NCBI RefSeq assembly: GCF_000949475.1
Contig: NZ_JRHC01000011.1
Coordinates: 1 to 62,945, forward strand
Length of the DNA: 62,945 bases
DNA from: Draconibacterium sediminis
GTDB lineage: Bacteria > Bacteroidota > Bacteroidia > Bacteroidales > Prolixibacteraceae
Direction: 5' to 3'
In this document: positions 1 to 10,500 of the stretch, in pieces
How positions within the stretch are numbered: position 1 is the stretch's first letter
Layout of the letters: every line of letters begins with the position of its first letter
Program-made: the position numbers and the translations under genes
Notes under the pieces: generated by a model
What the model was told of the DNA's origin: nothing
Seen by the model: only the letters and a program-made list of their open reading frames with translations
Database searches by the model: none

Positions 1-669
1 GCAACGGCATCTTCATAGGCCTTTTGTGCTGCTGAAAGTTGTGCCAGTACATTTCCTATTTCATCGATGCGTTGTTGTGCGTAAGCTTCTTCGGGTTTAA
101 CATCCAGTGCTGCACGGTATTCGTTGCGTGATTCTTCATAATTCCTAGCCGTAAACAGTTCGTCAGCACGGGCAATGGCATCGTTGTAGTTTTTATCTTT
201 TTCGGCCTGGATAGCTGCCAAACGCGCTGCTTCAGCTTCGGCCTCTTCTTTTGCAATACGTTCCCTTGTGCTTACAATCGAATCGATTTTGGCCAGCTGT
301 TCATCCGGGTAAGTTTCATCGGCTTTTGCCTGTTTGGCAGTATTATAAGCTGCAATGGCCGCCTCCCAGCTTTCGCCACGGAATTCGCGGTCGGCTTCGG
401 CAACGGCATCTTCGTATGCTTTTTGCGCTGCGGAAAGTTGTGACAGGACGTTTCCAATCTCATCGATACGCTGTTGTGCGTAAGTCTCTTCCGGTTTAAT
501 ATCCAGTGCCGCACGGTATTCATTGCGCGATTGTTCGTAATTCTCAGCAGTAAACAGTTCATCAGCACGGGCAATGGCATCGTTGTAGTTTTTATCCTTC
601 TCGGCCTGGATAGCTGCCAAACGGGCCGCTTCGGCTTCAGCTGCCGCTTGAGCAAGACGTTGCTGTTCG
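1..669 (-). repeat. Two near-identical copies, period 399 bp, inside the TPR-like gene
   Basis: Positions 1-270 and 400-669 align with no gap and only scattered substitutions, many of them at third codon positions. The period of 399 bp equals 133 codons, so the duplication preserves the reading frame. It probably reflects recent segmental duplication of three helical repeats plus their Ala/Glu-rich linker. A further copy may continue beyond position 1. Confidence 0.8.
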
Positions 670-2594
670 GCAATCAAACCATCAATTTTATCCATCATCT
701 CAGGAGGATAAGTTTCTTCCGGTTTAAGCTGAGCAGCTTCTGCAAATGTTGATTTCGCATCGGTGTATTCTTCCCGTCCGAACAAACGATCGCCCTCTGC
801 AATCAAATCTTTGTATTGTCTGTCCAAACGCGCTACATCTGCTAATGTAGAAGCAATTTCATCCAGTTTATCCTTGGGGTACTGCTCGCGAGGTTTTATT
901 TGCAAAGCCTCGGTGTATTTGCTTCTGGCATCCTCGTAATTTTTCAGCGCCAGCATATTGTCGGCCTGCTCAATTACCTGTGCATACTGCTCGTCAACTC
1001 CCTGCTGAGCTATAAGCTGTGCAATTTCAGCTATTCGCTCCTGCACATGTTTGTCGCCGGCTTTTAATTCATTTGCCTTCTCGTAAAGCGATTTGGCGGT
1101 AGCATAACTTTGTGCATCAAACTGTTTATCGGCCTGACTTACAAACTCATTAAAGCTGTTTAGTGCATACAGAATCTCGCTGATCTCCTCTACCCGCTTT
1201 TTTGTTCTTGGCTCATCAGGAACCAATTCCAGTGCCTGCTCGTAGTTCGACAAAGCCTCGGGGTAATCTTCCTTTTTGTACGCTTTATCGGCGGCTGCAA
1301 TAAATTTATCAAATTCCATCCTGTCGAGGATGCGTTTCATTTCCTTTCTAGAGTCCTCAATGCGGCGTGTAGCCTTTATGTCGCCGGGTTTATACGACAA
1401 TGCATTCTCGAACGAAGTAAGTGCCCGATCGAAAAACTGCTTGGAAAACATACGTTCCCCTTCCGACATGGCATCGTCATAACTTTTCTGGTCTTCCTGA
1501 TTTTTGAGCTGTTCAGCAAGCAAACCATTTATTTCAGCAATTTTAGTTTTCGGGTATTGTTCGTTGGGCCTGATCTCCAGCGCCTGATTAAAAAGGCCAA
1601 GCGCTTCGTTAAACAACAGTTCGTCGATCGCCTGGTCGCCTTGCTCAATCAGGTTCTGATAGTTTCCGGCAAGTCGCTGTTGTTCCTGCATTTCAGCAAG
1701 CTTTTTCAACTGATCGTTAACATACTGATCAAACGGTTTTATGGACAACGCGCGGTTGTATGATTTTTTAGCTTCGGGCAATTGACGGTTGGCAAGGTGC
1801 AAATCGCCTTCGCGAACCAACTTATTGAAACGGGCCAACATTGCTGCATCCAACTCTTCGGCAGCCATTATTAATCCCAGCAGGTCGTTAATTTCGGCAA
1901 TCCGGTCTTTTGGAAATTGCTCGCCGGGGAATATTTTACTGGCAGCTTTATAACCATCCAGAGCTTCCAGAAACTCTTCGTTGCTGTATTCCTGTCCGGC
2001 CTGCTCCAGCAATTCGTTATATTCTTTTCGAAGTTCCGCCAGTTCAGCACGGGTTAATCGCGCCATAAAATCGGCATTCTCATCAATCTGTTGCGCCTGT
2101 GCAATTGCCTGGTTAATCAGGCGTTCAATTTGCGCATCGTTATAATACAGCTCCTTTACAAAATTATCAACGCTTGGGCTGTAAAATATTTTCAGCACAG
2201 TGTTTTCTGCAAATGAGTTATCAATTCCGGGAATTTCAGTAAACAAATTAATATTTACCGGAAACGGTGGAAATTTAGGATCGGCATTCAAAACATCGCG
2301 CGGAACCGCTGTCTCAATCACAATTTTCTGGCTAAAATTTCCCTCGTTTTCAAAAACCAGTTCCCATTTGTGGTTCCAGTTCAGTTCTACATTGTATCTT
2401 CCATCGGCCCCGATACCGTAATTATCCAGTCGTCTCCCATCGCGATACATTTGTATAATCGCTCCTTCCGAAGATCCTTCCTGAACGGTAACCAAACCTT
2501 CAACAGCCAAACCGTTGGCACGTTGAGCCATGGTCTGGCCAACACAAAAAACAAAAATTAAAATGGTAATTATAGATGTAAACCCTTGCTTCAT
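1..2594 (-). CDS. Exported repeat (TPR-like) protein, C-terminus outside window
   Basis: This minus-strand frame is open from an ATG at 2592-2594 to the window edge, about 864 residues, with no stop seen. It begins with a signal peptide (MKQGFTSIITILIFVFC, cleavage after MAQ). A carboxypeptidase-regulatory/Ig-like segment follows (about residues 25-100). A hydrophilic alpha-helical region then runs to the edge, built of units of about 45 residues that resemble tetratricopeptide repeats: a Y..A....A..L.....YP...I.EI pattern recurs at least a dozen times, with Ala/Glu-rich coiled-coil linkers. Two units near the edge are near-copies. It is probably a periplasmic or surface-anchored scaffold; no enzymatic motif is visible. 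The function is unknown and the missing C-terminus could hold the decisive domain. It is transcribed away from the antiporter gene, which lies head-to-head. Confidence 0.8.
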   Translation of the reverse strand, partial: MKQGFTSIITILIFVFCVGQTMAQRANGLAVEGLVTVQEGSSEGAIIQMYRDGRRLDNYGIGADGRYNVELNWNHKWELVFENEGNFSQKIVIETAVPRDVLNADPKFPPFPVNINLFTEIPGIDNSFAENTVLKIFYSPSVDNFVKELYYNDAQIERLINQAIAQAQQIDENADFMARLTRAELAELRKEYNELLEQAGQEYSNEEFLEALDGYKAASKIFPGEQFPKDRIAEINDLLGLIMAAEELDAAMLARFNKLVREGDLHLANRQLPEAKKSYNRALSIKPFDQYVNDQLKKLAEMQEQQRLAGNYQNLIEQGDQAIDELLFNEALGLFNQALEIRPNEQYPKTKIAEINGLLAEQLKNQEDQKSYDDAMSEGERMFSKQFFDRALTSFENALSYKPGDIKATRRIEDSRKEMKRILDRMEFDKFIAAADKAYKKEDYPEALSNYEQALELVPDEPRTKKRVEEISEILYALNSFNEFVSQADKQFDAQSYATAKSLYEKANELKAGDKHVQERIAEIAQLIAQQGVDEQYAQVIEQADNMLALKNYEDARSKYTEALQIKPREQYPKDKLDEIASTLADVARLDRQYKDLIAEGDRLFGREEYTDAKSTFAEAAQLKPEETYPPEMMDKIDGLIAEQQRLAQAAAEAEAARLAAIQAEKDKNYNDAIARADELFTAENYEQSRNEYRAALDIKPEETYAQQRIDEIGNVLSQLSAAQKAYEDAVAEADREFRGESWEAAIAAYNTAKQAKADETYPDEQLAKIDSIVSTRERIAKEEAEAEAARLAAIQAEKDKNYNDAIARADELFTARNYEESRNEYRAALDVKPEEAYAQQRIDEIGNVLAQLSAAQKAYEDAV

Positions 2595-2777
2595 ATCAAT
2601 TTGTTAATTAACAAAGAACGAAAATAAAAACAAATAATTATACGCTAAATAAAATGTAGATTGTTTTTGTTTCGGGGCTTGATTTTTACAAAATGCACGA
2701 ATTGAGCGCAATTTTATTACATTTTTCGACTATTATGTGTTATTTTGGCGCTTCATTTATATATCCGCTACTTTAAC

Positions 2778-4241
2778 ATGACAACAAAACGCGAAGCATC
2801 ACTTTTTCTGGCATTGTTGCCCATTCTTATTTTAATTGGTCTGTTAACACTTAACGTATTACTTTTCGACGATACTTTATCCGGTGCCAACCAGGTTGCG
2901 CTGATGCTGGCAGCTGCTATTGCAGGCGTTGTTGCCCATCGTTTGGGATTTAGCTGGGACAGAATCAGCAGTAAAATCGTTTCGACAATCGGTTCGGCAA
3001 TGCCCTCCATTTTAATTCTGCTGTTGATCGGTTCGCTGGCGGGAACATGGTTGATCAGCGGTGTTGTTCCGGCAATGATTTATTACGGATTAGATATCAT
3101 CAGCCCGAAAATGTTTTTGTTTACTGCTGTTGTGGTGAGTGCGATTGTTAGTGTGGCCACGGGGAGTTCGTGGTCGACCATCGCAACAATCGGAATTGCG
3201 CTGCTTGGCATTGGAAAAGCCATCGGAATTGACGAAGCCGTAGTTGCCGGAGCCATAATCAGCGGTGCCTATTTTGGCGATAAAATGAGCCCCTTGAGTG
3301 ACACCACAAACCTGGCACCTGCTATGGCCGGTACCGATTTGTTTACTCATATAAAATACATGACATTAACAACGGTACCAACGATGACAATCACCCTGAT
3401 CATTTTCCTGATAATGGGTTTTAACTACGACTTTACAAATGCATCAATAAATGTGGAAGATGTAAAAGTGGCCATCGACGCTACTTTTAATACCAGCCCG
3501 CTATTATTTCTGGTACCGATAATTCTGATTACCGTAATTATATTAAAAGTACCGCCACTACCATCCTTATTAATCGGAACTTTATTGGGCGGTTTGTTTG
3601 CCATCATCTTTCAACCCGACATTATAAACACTGTTGCCGGCAACGTAAACAACTACGGAACCGCATCGTATTATTCGGTTATGCAGGCCATGTTTGGCGA
3701 TGTTAGCCTTACAACGTCGAATGCCAATGTAAACGAATTGCTGAGTACTTCGGGGATGCGCGGAATGCTCGACACCGTTTGGCTGATACTTTCGGCTATG
3801 GTTTTTGGCGGCGTAATGGAATCGGCAGGTTTATTAAAACGGATTACACAACCCATTATAAAGTATGCAAAAAGCACCGGAAGTCTGGTGGCATCGACAG
3901 TTGGAACCTGTATCTTTTTTAACACCACAGCTTCCGATCAGTATATTGCACTGGTGGTACCCGGCCGGATGTACCGGAAAGCCTACGAAGACAAGGGCCT
4001 TAAGCCCGAAGTTTTGAGTAGAACACTGGAAGACAGCGGAACAATTACCTCAGTACTTATTCCGTGGAATACCTGTGGGGCAACACAATCACGTGTTTTA
4101 GGTGTTGACACCTGGTCGTACGCACCTTATGCCTTTTTCAATATCATCAGTCCGTTTATGACCATTCTTTTTGCTTACCTGAATATTAAAATCAGGCGTT
4201 TTGTAAAGGGCGAAAAACCTTCGGAGGTAAAAACAGATTAA
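2778..4241 (+). CDS. nhaC: Na+/H+ antiporter, NhaC family
   Basis: An inner-membrane secondary transporter of about 487 residues that should exchange external protons for cytoplasmic sodium. It has about a dozen hydrophobic segments. The family-like stretch around residues 165-200 (GAYFGDKMSPLSDTTN) carries the charged and polar residues typical of NhaC proteins, and a second polar loop (CGATQSRVLGVDTWSYAP) lies near the C-terminus. The ATG at 2778 is preferred because residues encoded from an upstream TTG at 2745 are not family-like and the ATG opens directly onto the first membrane helix. It is monocistronic and ends at a strong hairpin shared with the convergent oxidoreductase gene. Some NhaC relatives exchange malate/lactate with Na+ (MleN type), so substrate assignment is at family level only. 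Confidence 0.9.
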   Translation: MTTKREASLFLALLPILILIGLLTLNVLLFDDTLSGANQVALMLAAAIAGVVAHRLGFSWDRISSKIVSTIGSAMPSILILLLIGSLAGTWLISGVVPAMIYYGLDIISPKMFLFTAVVVSAIVSVATGSSWSTIATIGIALLGIGKAIGIDEAVVAGAIISGAYFGDKMSPLSDTTNLAPAMAGTDLFTHIKYMTLTTVPTMTITLIIFLIMGFNYDFTNASINVEDVKVAIDATFNTSPLLFLVPIILITVIILKVPPLPSLLIGTLLGGLFAIIFQPDIINTVAGNVNNYGTASYYSVMQAMFGDVSLTTSNANVNELLSTSGMRGMLDTVWLILSAMVFGGVMESAGLLKRITQPIIKYAKSTGSLVASTVGTCIFFNTTASDQYIALVVPGRMYRKAYEDKGLKPEVLSRTLEDSGTITSVLIPWNTCGATQSRVLGVDTWSYAPYAFFNIISPFMTILFAYLNIKIRRFVKGEKPSEVKTD

Positions 4242-4272
4242 AAACAAAATTACTTTTATAGAAGCAAAAAAA

Positions 4273-4301
4273 AACGCAGTGTACATATTCTACACTGCGT
4301 T
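4273..4301. terminator. Bidirectional intrinsic terminator
   Basis: Perfect 11-bp stem AACGCAGTGTA / TACACTGCGTT with a 7-nt loop, an A-run on the left and a T-rich run on the right. It lies between the convergent antiporter and Gfo/Idh/MocA genes and should end both transcripts. Confidence 0.9.
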
Positions 4302-4323
4302 TATTTTATGCTCACACTTAACT

Positions 4324-5730
4324 TTAAACTAATCGTTTCGCGCGCGGTTGCAAAGTGGTTAAACTTCCAACTTTTACGGGCATCCCCGACTCAATACTGT
4401 TTCGGGCAGCTGTACCAATCAGAACCGACATGGCTCCGTCGCGCGTGCCGGCCAGGTGCTGATACTCATCCTCGGCATCGGGTGTTCTGAAAATATGATC
4501 ATGTAAACGTTCATCACCTCCGCCGTGTCCACCGCGGCTGTAACCCACGTTTATAATTTCCTGCTCGCCCCAAAGTTTATGCAGAATTATTGGCTTGTTA
4601 ATCTGGTCCTGATCTCCACTCTGATCCATTTCGGCCCGGTGCATGTCTTCCTGCGAAATTTGCACATCTTCCAGGTAAGGAACATCCAAAAATGCTTCAA
4701 TACGGCCCTCGGTACCGTTAAATGCAACGCGCCAGCCTTCCCATGGTGAGTAAGTTGTTAGCATGTAATTCAGGTACACATTATTGGCGTATTTTACATT
4801 CACGTTCATTTTATCGTAAATGTTTATCTCGGGCCTGAACAAACAATTGTCGCGAATGTAACCATCGTGTTGTTCGTGTTTAACATACAGGTTATAGTCT
4901 GTTTGGCTTTTGGTTATGTCCCAAAAGAAAGCACAACTATCTTTTTCATTGCACGAGCGGCAGTTTACGCCACTTTTATCGCGACGGTTGCCATAAAACT
5001 CCAGGTCGCCATTGGCATATACTTCATCCGGATCGGAGTCGATCCACCAGTTCAGCAGGTCGAAATGGTGTGTGGCTTTGTGAATCAGCAAGGTTCCGCT
5101 CCACTCGCGCTGGCCGTGCCAACGACGGAAATACGAAGCACCGTGACTGGTATTCAACATCCACGAAAAATCGACTGAAACCAGTTTGCCAATTGTATTA
5201 TTCATCAGCAATTCCTTAATCTTGGTATTATAAGGACTCCAGCGATAATTGAATCCAACGATCACTTTACGTTTGTATCTTCGCTCGGCATCCAATATTT
5301 CCTGACACTTATCTTCGTCGGTGGTCATTGGTTTTTCAGTAAGCACATCTACCCCATTTTCCAAGGCTTTTATAATATACTGATGATGTGTGGCATCGGG
5401 CGTTGTAACAATGATTAAATCAGGTGATTGCTCTTCAATCATGTCATCAAACTCGGTGTAAGTTTTGCAATCCTTGCCTACTCCGATATAATCAGCGGCA
5501 TATTTAACCCGGCCGGGATTAATATCTACCAGCGCCACAAATTCAAGGATATCGCCGTATTCGTCAACCAATCGTTTTCCCCAAAAACTGTTTCCACGGA
5601 TTCCGGTGCCCACTAAAACCAGTTTAAGTTTTTCGCCTTCGGAAAGAACAGCAGCTTTTAAAGGATTGGAGACAACGGCACCTGCCGCAATGGTGCCAAT
5701 AGTGGCCAGAAAGTTTCGTCTGTTTTGCAT
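4324..5730 (-). CDS. Gfo/Idh/MocA family oxidoreductase with Tat signal
   Basis: A 468-residue NAD(P)-dependent sugar or sugar-derivative oxidoreductase. The N-terminus has a twin-arginine signal (QNRRNFLATIGTIAAGAVV), so it is folded in the cytoplasm and exported by Tat to the periplasm. A Rossmann fold follows (LVGTGIRGNSFW, glycine-rich), and the catalytic EKP motif is present as LTEKPMTTDED around residue 135. The C-terminal alpha/beta domain contains a GGHGGGDERLHDHIF loop near residue 410 and a cysteine cluster (CRSCNEKDSC) around residue 255 that could bind metal. Family relatives with Tat signals in Bacteroidota act on glycan-derived sugars with tightly bound cofactor. It lies downstream of susD across a terminator, which suggests partly independent transcription but a shared substrate. 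The actual substrate is not deducible. Confidence 0.88.
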   Translation of the reverse strand: MQNRRNFLATIGTIAAGAVVSNPLKAAVLSEGEKLKLVLVGTGIRGNSFWGKRLVDEYGDILEFVALVDINPGRVKYAADYIGVGKDCKTYTEFDDMIEEQSPDLIIVTTPDATHHQYIIKALENGVDVLTEKPMTTDEDKCQEILDAERRYKRKVIVGFNYRWSPYNTKIKELLMNNTIGKLVSVDFSWMLNTSHGASYFRRWHGQREWSGTLLIHKATHHFDLLNWWIDSDPDEVYANGDLEFYGNRRDKSGVNCRSCNEKDSCAFFWDITKSQTDYNLYVKHEQHDGYIRDNCLFRPEINIYDKMNVNVKYANNVYLNYMLTTYSPWEGWRVAFNGTEGRIEAFLDVPYLEDVQISQEDMHRAEMDQSGDQDQINKPIILHKLWGEQEIINVGYSRGGHGGGDERLHDHIFRTPDAEDEYQHLAGTRDGAMSVLIGTAARNSIESGMPVKVGSLTTLQPRAKRLV

Positions 5731-5799
5731 GTGTATAAGTTTAGAATAAATAGCATTTGATTTAGGCCAATAAACTTAAGATAAATTGGGTATTCTTCC

Positions 5800-5829
5800 A
5801 AAAAAAAGAGGCCACCCAAAGGCAGCCTC
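5800..5829 (-). terminator. Intrinsic terminator after susD
   Basis: Read on the minus strand, GAGGCTGCC and GGTGGCCTC pair (two wobble pairs) around a TTTG loop and are followed by eight T residues. It separates susD from the exported oxidoreductase gene. Confidence 0.8.
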
Positions 5830-5861
5830 CCATTCATAAACTAATTACCAGACTATCAGGT

Positions 5862-7538
5862 TTAGTTATAACCCGGATTTTGTTCTAATGCGTTATTACC
5901 CGAAAGTGCATTCTGAGGCACGGGGAAACGACGTAAATGCTGCGAATCTGATGCTTCATGGTCCCACCATTCGTCATTTACAAATTTATTCCAGCGAATT
6001 AAATCTGTACGACGGCGGCCTTCGCCAAGAAATTCAACACCCCATTCGTCAAGCATTCTGTATTCATCCAAATTTGCTGCTGTAACAGGATTTGGATCAT
6101 TTCCATCTTCAAAGTTACGTTCGCGAACGTCATTGATTAAATCAGCAGCTGCCTGCTTTTCTCCTGCACGGAGTTTGCATTCAGCCAGCATGTAATAAAC
6201 TTCAGCCAAACGGATGATCACGTTGTCAGCCCCCCAGCGCAACGATTCATCGGCCAGGTTTGGCATTGGAGCTTTTACCAGACGAACTCCGGTATTCTCT
6301 TCACCGTCAGCCATAGTGGATGGCAAGGATGCGATATCAGGATATTCGTCGCCCACCTTTTTGAAAGTGGCCACCATATCAACAAACGAAATCACTTCAT
6401 TTTTGTATTCCTGTGTTCCGTACGAAGTTCCGTATGGGCTGATTTGATCGCCAACAAGGAACATTCCTTCGTATTTACCTCCACCTTTATACAAATAAGG
6501 TTTTTTACGCAAATCGCCATCATCGAATTTTTCGTAAGGATTACCCAATTTGAATTCAGTATAAATTTCGCCGGTTGGCTTACGCGATGGTTGCAGGTGA
6601 TGTCCGTTCCAGGCTCCGCCATCCAATCCAAAATATTTGTAAGTTTCGTAGTGGTAGAAACGGTTCCACATCCAATCGTACTGAAGTTTGTTAAACTCCG
6701 ATGGAGCCGACCAAATTACCTCTGGCGATACATTGTTATAGAAGCCAAGAGGACCAAACCATGTTGGATCGAGCTCGTAATCGCCATAATCACCATCGAT
6801 GATTCCCTGGCAAATTGTTGCGCACTCTGAAAAGCGGCTTTCGCCAATATACGATTCAGCATTAAAATACAACTGTGCCAACATAGCTGCCGCAGCCCCC
6901 TGACGAAGTGCACCTTCTTCTTTCTCGCCCGACACTTTTTTAGGCAATTTTGGAATTGCCGCCAAAAGTAAGGTTTCAATATGATCAAAAGTTTCCTTAT
7001 CAGAACTTCTCGGAATATTTTCTCCTTCGTTTGAAGTAAAAATTGGAAGTCCACCAAAATAATCAAGGCCTCGTAAATAGAAATATGCGATAAGCGTTTG
7101 TAACTGCATCACGTGCGATGCTTTATCTTCCTCTGTTAAACCGACAGTGCTGTAGTCTAGTTTTTCAAGGTCTTGTTTCGAATCCAATGCAAGGGCAACC
7201 CCCATAAGTGTACCGCGCCAGGTTCCCCAAATCCAACCATCATTAACCGTCCATTCGTGGTAGTGATAGCGGTAGTTTTCACCTCCGTTATACCAGTGAG
7301 GACCTTTTGTTGTTATTGCAAACTGGTCAGCAGTCATTTCCTGTAGCTGCCATCTGTCTTCCTGAACATACCAGCGGGCATGAGTAAAAGAACGGTACAA
7401 AGCGGCTTTTACATCCTGCTCTGTTTTAAAGAATGTTTCCGGAACAACTGCCGAGTACCATACTTCTTCCAAATCGGTACAAGCAACACCGGAAAACAAT
7501 AATATGATGAGTAGTAAACTATATGATTTAATTTTCAT
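5862..7538 (-). CDS. susD: SusD/RagB-type nutrient-binding lipoprotein
   Basis: A surface lipoprotein of 558 residues that caps the SusC channel and binds the imported ligand. The signal peptide ends in a lipobox (LLFSGVACTDLEE, lipidated Cys20). The SusD N-terminal fold follows (FKTEQDVKAALYRSFTHARW), with TPR-like helices in the middle and the usual C-terminal signature (RLAEVYYMLAECKLRAGEKQAA, then RRTDLIRWNKF and an NPGYN end). It starts 18 bp after the susC stop, so the two are co-transcribed, and it ends at an intrinsic terminator. The ligand is unknown. Because no glycoside hydrolase accompanies the pair, it might serve a mono-, di- or oligosaccharide or an amino-sugar rather than a complex glycan. 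Confidence 0.95.
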   Translation of the reverse strand: MKIKSYSLLLIILLFSGVACTDLEEVWYSAVVPETFFKTEQDVKAALYRSFTHARWYVQEDRWQLQEMTADQFAITTKGPHWYNGGENYRYHYHEWTVNDGWIWGTWRGTLMGVALALDSKQDLEKLDYSTVGLTEEDKASHVMQLQTLIAYFYLRGLDYFGGLPIFTSNEGENIPRSSDKETFDHIETLLLAAIPKLPKKVSGEKEEGALRQGAAAAMLAQLYFNAESYIGESRFSECATICQGIIDGDYGDYELDPTWFGPLGFYNNVSPEVIWSAPSEFNKLQYDWMWNRFYHYETYKYFGLDGGAWNGHHLQPSRKPTGEIYTEFKLGNPYEKFDDGDLRKKPYLYKGGGKYEGMFLVGDQISPYGTSYGTQEYKNEVISFVDMVATFKKVGDEYPDIASLPSTMADGEENTGVRLVKAPMPNLADESLRWGADNVIIRLAEVYYMLAECKLRAGEKQAAADLINDVRERNFEDGNDPNPVTAANLDEYRMLDEWGVEFLGEGRRRTDLIRWNKFVNDEWWDHEASDSQHLRRFPVPQNALSGNNALEQNPGYN

Positions 7539-7556
7539 AACAATTTAATTTAAAGG

Positions 7557-10500
7557 TTAAAAAGTTAATTGAACTCCCAAAGTCCAGGTACGGGTACGTG
7601 GATAAATGTTATTATGCCACTCGAAACCAGGGTCCAAACCATTGATGTTCGACTCCGGATCCATTCCCGAATAAGACGTAATGGTAAACAGATCTCTACC
7701 GGTAACATACACATTGGCATTTTCCAACCAGTTGATGTTCCGTGTATTAAAACGATAACGCAGAGTTAAGGCTTTCAGTTTGATGAAATCACCATCTTCA
7801 ATCCAGTAATCTGAAAGTTCTTTCTCCCCTGTAACATTTTTATTTTTCTCAAATGCATCAGCCAAAACGTTTTGTTCTTCAACATTTGGCAAGCCATAGT
7901 ACATGTCAATTGTATTGTAAATATCATGTCCTAACCAACTGGTAAAGAAAGCTTCCAGTTCCCAGTTTTTAAAACCAACGGTGTTGTTCCATGACATTTG
8001 AACTTTAGGAATTGCATTTCCTACAAATGCTTTGTCGTCGTTTGTTTTTGTTTGCTGGGTAACATCAAAGGCATTTCCGTCTTTGTCGTACAACATCCAG
8101 TTTCCTTCATCAGTGAATCCGGCAAAACGCCATACGTAAAACTTACCAATGTCTTGTCCGGGGAACAAACGAACCGCATTACCCGGAGAGCCGGGAGCAG
8201 GAAATCCTACCCTATCCCAATAGGTTTGACTGCCCCAAAGCGACTCCAGGGTAGATTTATTGTGTGAAATACGGAATGTGGTTGAATAATCCCAGTTGGC
8301 AGAACTTACGGCATCATAATTAAGCTCCGCTTCCCAACCTTTGTTGCGTAAACTACCAACATTCATTGTTGTTTTGTCGTGCACTGCAGGTGGCACTGAA
8401 ACAGAAATGTCGTAGATCATTTTATCCACCTTACGATCGTATAAATCGAACTTACCGGTTAATTTGTTATCAAAGAATCCGAAATCAACACCAACGTTGA
8501 ATTCTTTTTTCTCCTCCCACTGCAGATTCTTATTTTGGTTGTGTGCCGATCCGTAGGTATATATCCATTCATCATCAACCAGCCACCAGGTATCAGAAGC
8601 ATACATACGTGTTGCTGCGCCCGGCGAAAAACTTTGATTACCGGTAACACCATAACCTCCACGAATCTTTAAATCATTTACTACATCCAGATTCTCCATA
8701 AACGACTCATCGCTGATTCGCCATCCGGCAGATACTGCAGGGAAAAATCCCCACTGGTTATCAGTGAAAAATTTCGAAGAACCTTCATAACGTCCGCTAA
8801 GCGAAAGAATATATTTCTCGCGGAAGGTATAGTTGGCACGACCAAAGAATGCGATCAATCTCTCGCGAGGATCTTTCCACGATCCCATTCCGGCTTTACC
8901 TTCCGAAAGGAAAGTACCTTTACCCATATCCCAGGCTTCGATTCCGTCAACCGGGAAATCATAGTTTTCCATATTAAAACCATCGGCATTAAACTCCTGG
9001 AAACTATAACCTGCCACAGCGTTAATAGAATGATCTCCAAATGTATTAATGTATTTTACCAGCCATTCGAAGGTTTTGTCCATATTACGGCCGTATGCCT
9101 GACGCGCATGACCAGCCCGCGCGTTGTCCAGCGACTCTTTGTGTTGTGCTGAATAATATAAAATGTCACGGTATTCATTGGCGCGATGCGCAATCATTGC
9201 CTGGGTACTTAAATTATCAGTAAGATTGAGTTTTAAGGTTACGTCACCTAAGAAATTGGAAGAGTGTCCCTGGTCGGTGCGCAAATTAATATCAGCAACA
9301 GGGTTGTAGTATTCCCAACCACCGGTCCAAACATTATATCCATGAACTTGCGTATCGTCGTAAGCAGGCTGAGTAGGATTCAGCTTCAACGCCATATTAA
9401 AAATACCGTTGTGCGAACGATCGCTGTTTGTTTTGCGGTAATCAGCATGTGCAACAATTTCAGCAAAACCATCCATTAATGTGAAGTTGGCATTAATACG
9501 GCCACCCATTTCTTCTCTTTTATCACCAATGGCAATACCTTCCTGATCAGATGCTAAGAACGTGGCATAAATACGAGAAGTTTCAGAACCACCACTTAAG
9601 TTAATATGATGACGCTGGCTGAAAGGGTTGTCAACAGTAACTTCGTTGTACCAATCGGTAGAACTTCCGTAATCAGTTCCCAAATCGTTGGCAACAAATT
9701 CTTCGGCACTTAAAACTTCCGGTTTACGACGAATGGTTTCTGTAGTAAACTCCGATGTATAAGTCAGACGAATTTTTCCGGCTTTTGCCGATTTGGTAGT
9801 AATAAGAATTACACCACCAGCAGCACGCGTACCATAAATTGCTCCGGCCGATGCATCTTTTAACACATCGATCGACTCAATATCTTCGCGGCTTACCGAG
9901 TTTAAACTACCACCAGGAACACCGTCGATTACAATAAGTGGTCCCTGTCCGGCCAAAACCGATGCCACACCACGCAATTGCACTGATGTTGAAGCATTCG
10001 GGCTGGTTCCGTTAGTCGACTGAATACTTAAACCGGTAACTTTTCCCTGCATACCGATAAGTGGATTTCCTGATCCTCCCGGAATCAGATCTTTCGATTT
10101 TACAGTGGTAATTGAACTGGTTACTTCTTTTTTCTCCAAAGTACCATAACCTACTACAACTACTTCGCCAACGTCAATTGCATCGCTAAGCATAGTTACA
10201 TTTACTTCGGTTTGACCCCCTACTTCAATTTCCTGGGTTTGCATTCCAACAAACGAGAACTGTAGTACGGCATCCGCAGGAACATTTCCTAAGGTATACT
10301 CTCCTTCCAGGTTAGTTACAGTTCCATTTGTAGTTCCTTTCACAACAATTGTTACACCGGGCAATGGTATTCCGTCGTTGTCGGTAATCACTCCCCGAAC
10401 CGTTTTCTGCTGCGATTCCATATCGCTGCCATTTCCGGAGTTGTCCTTAGTTATAACAATGTCTTTATTAAGTACTCTGTACTTCAATCCGGTACCAATA

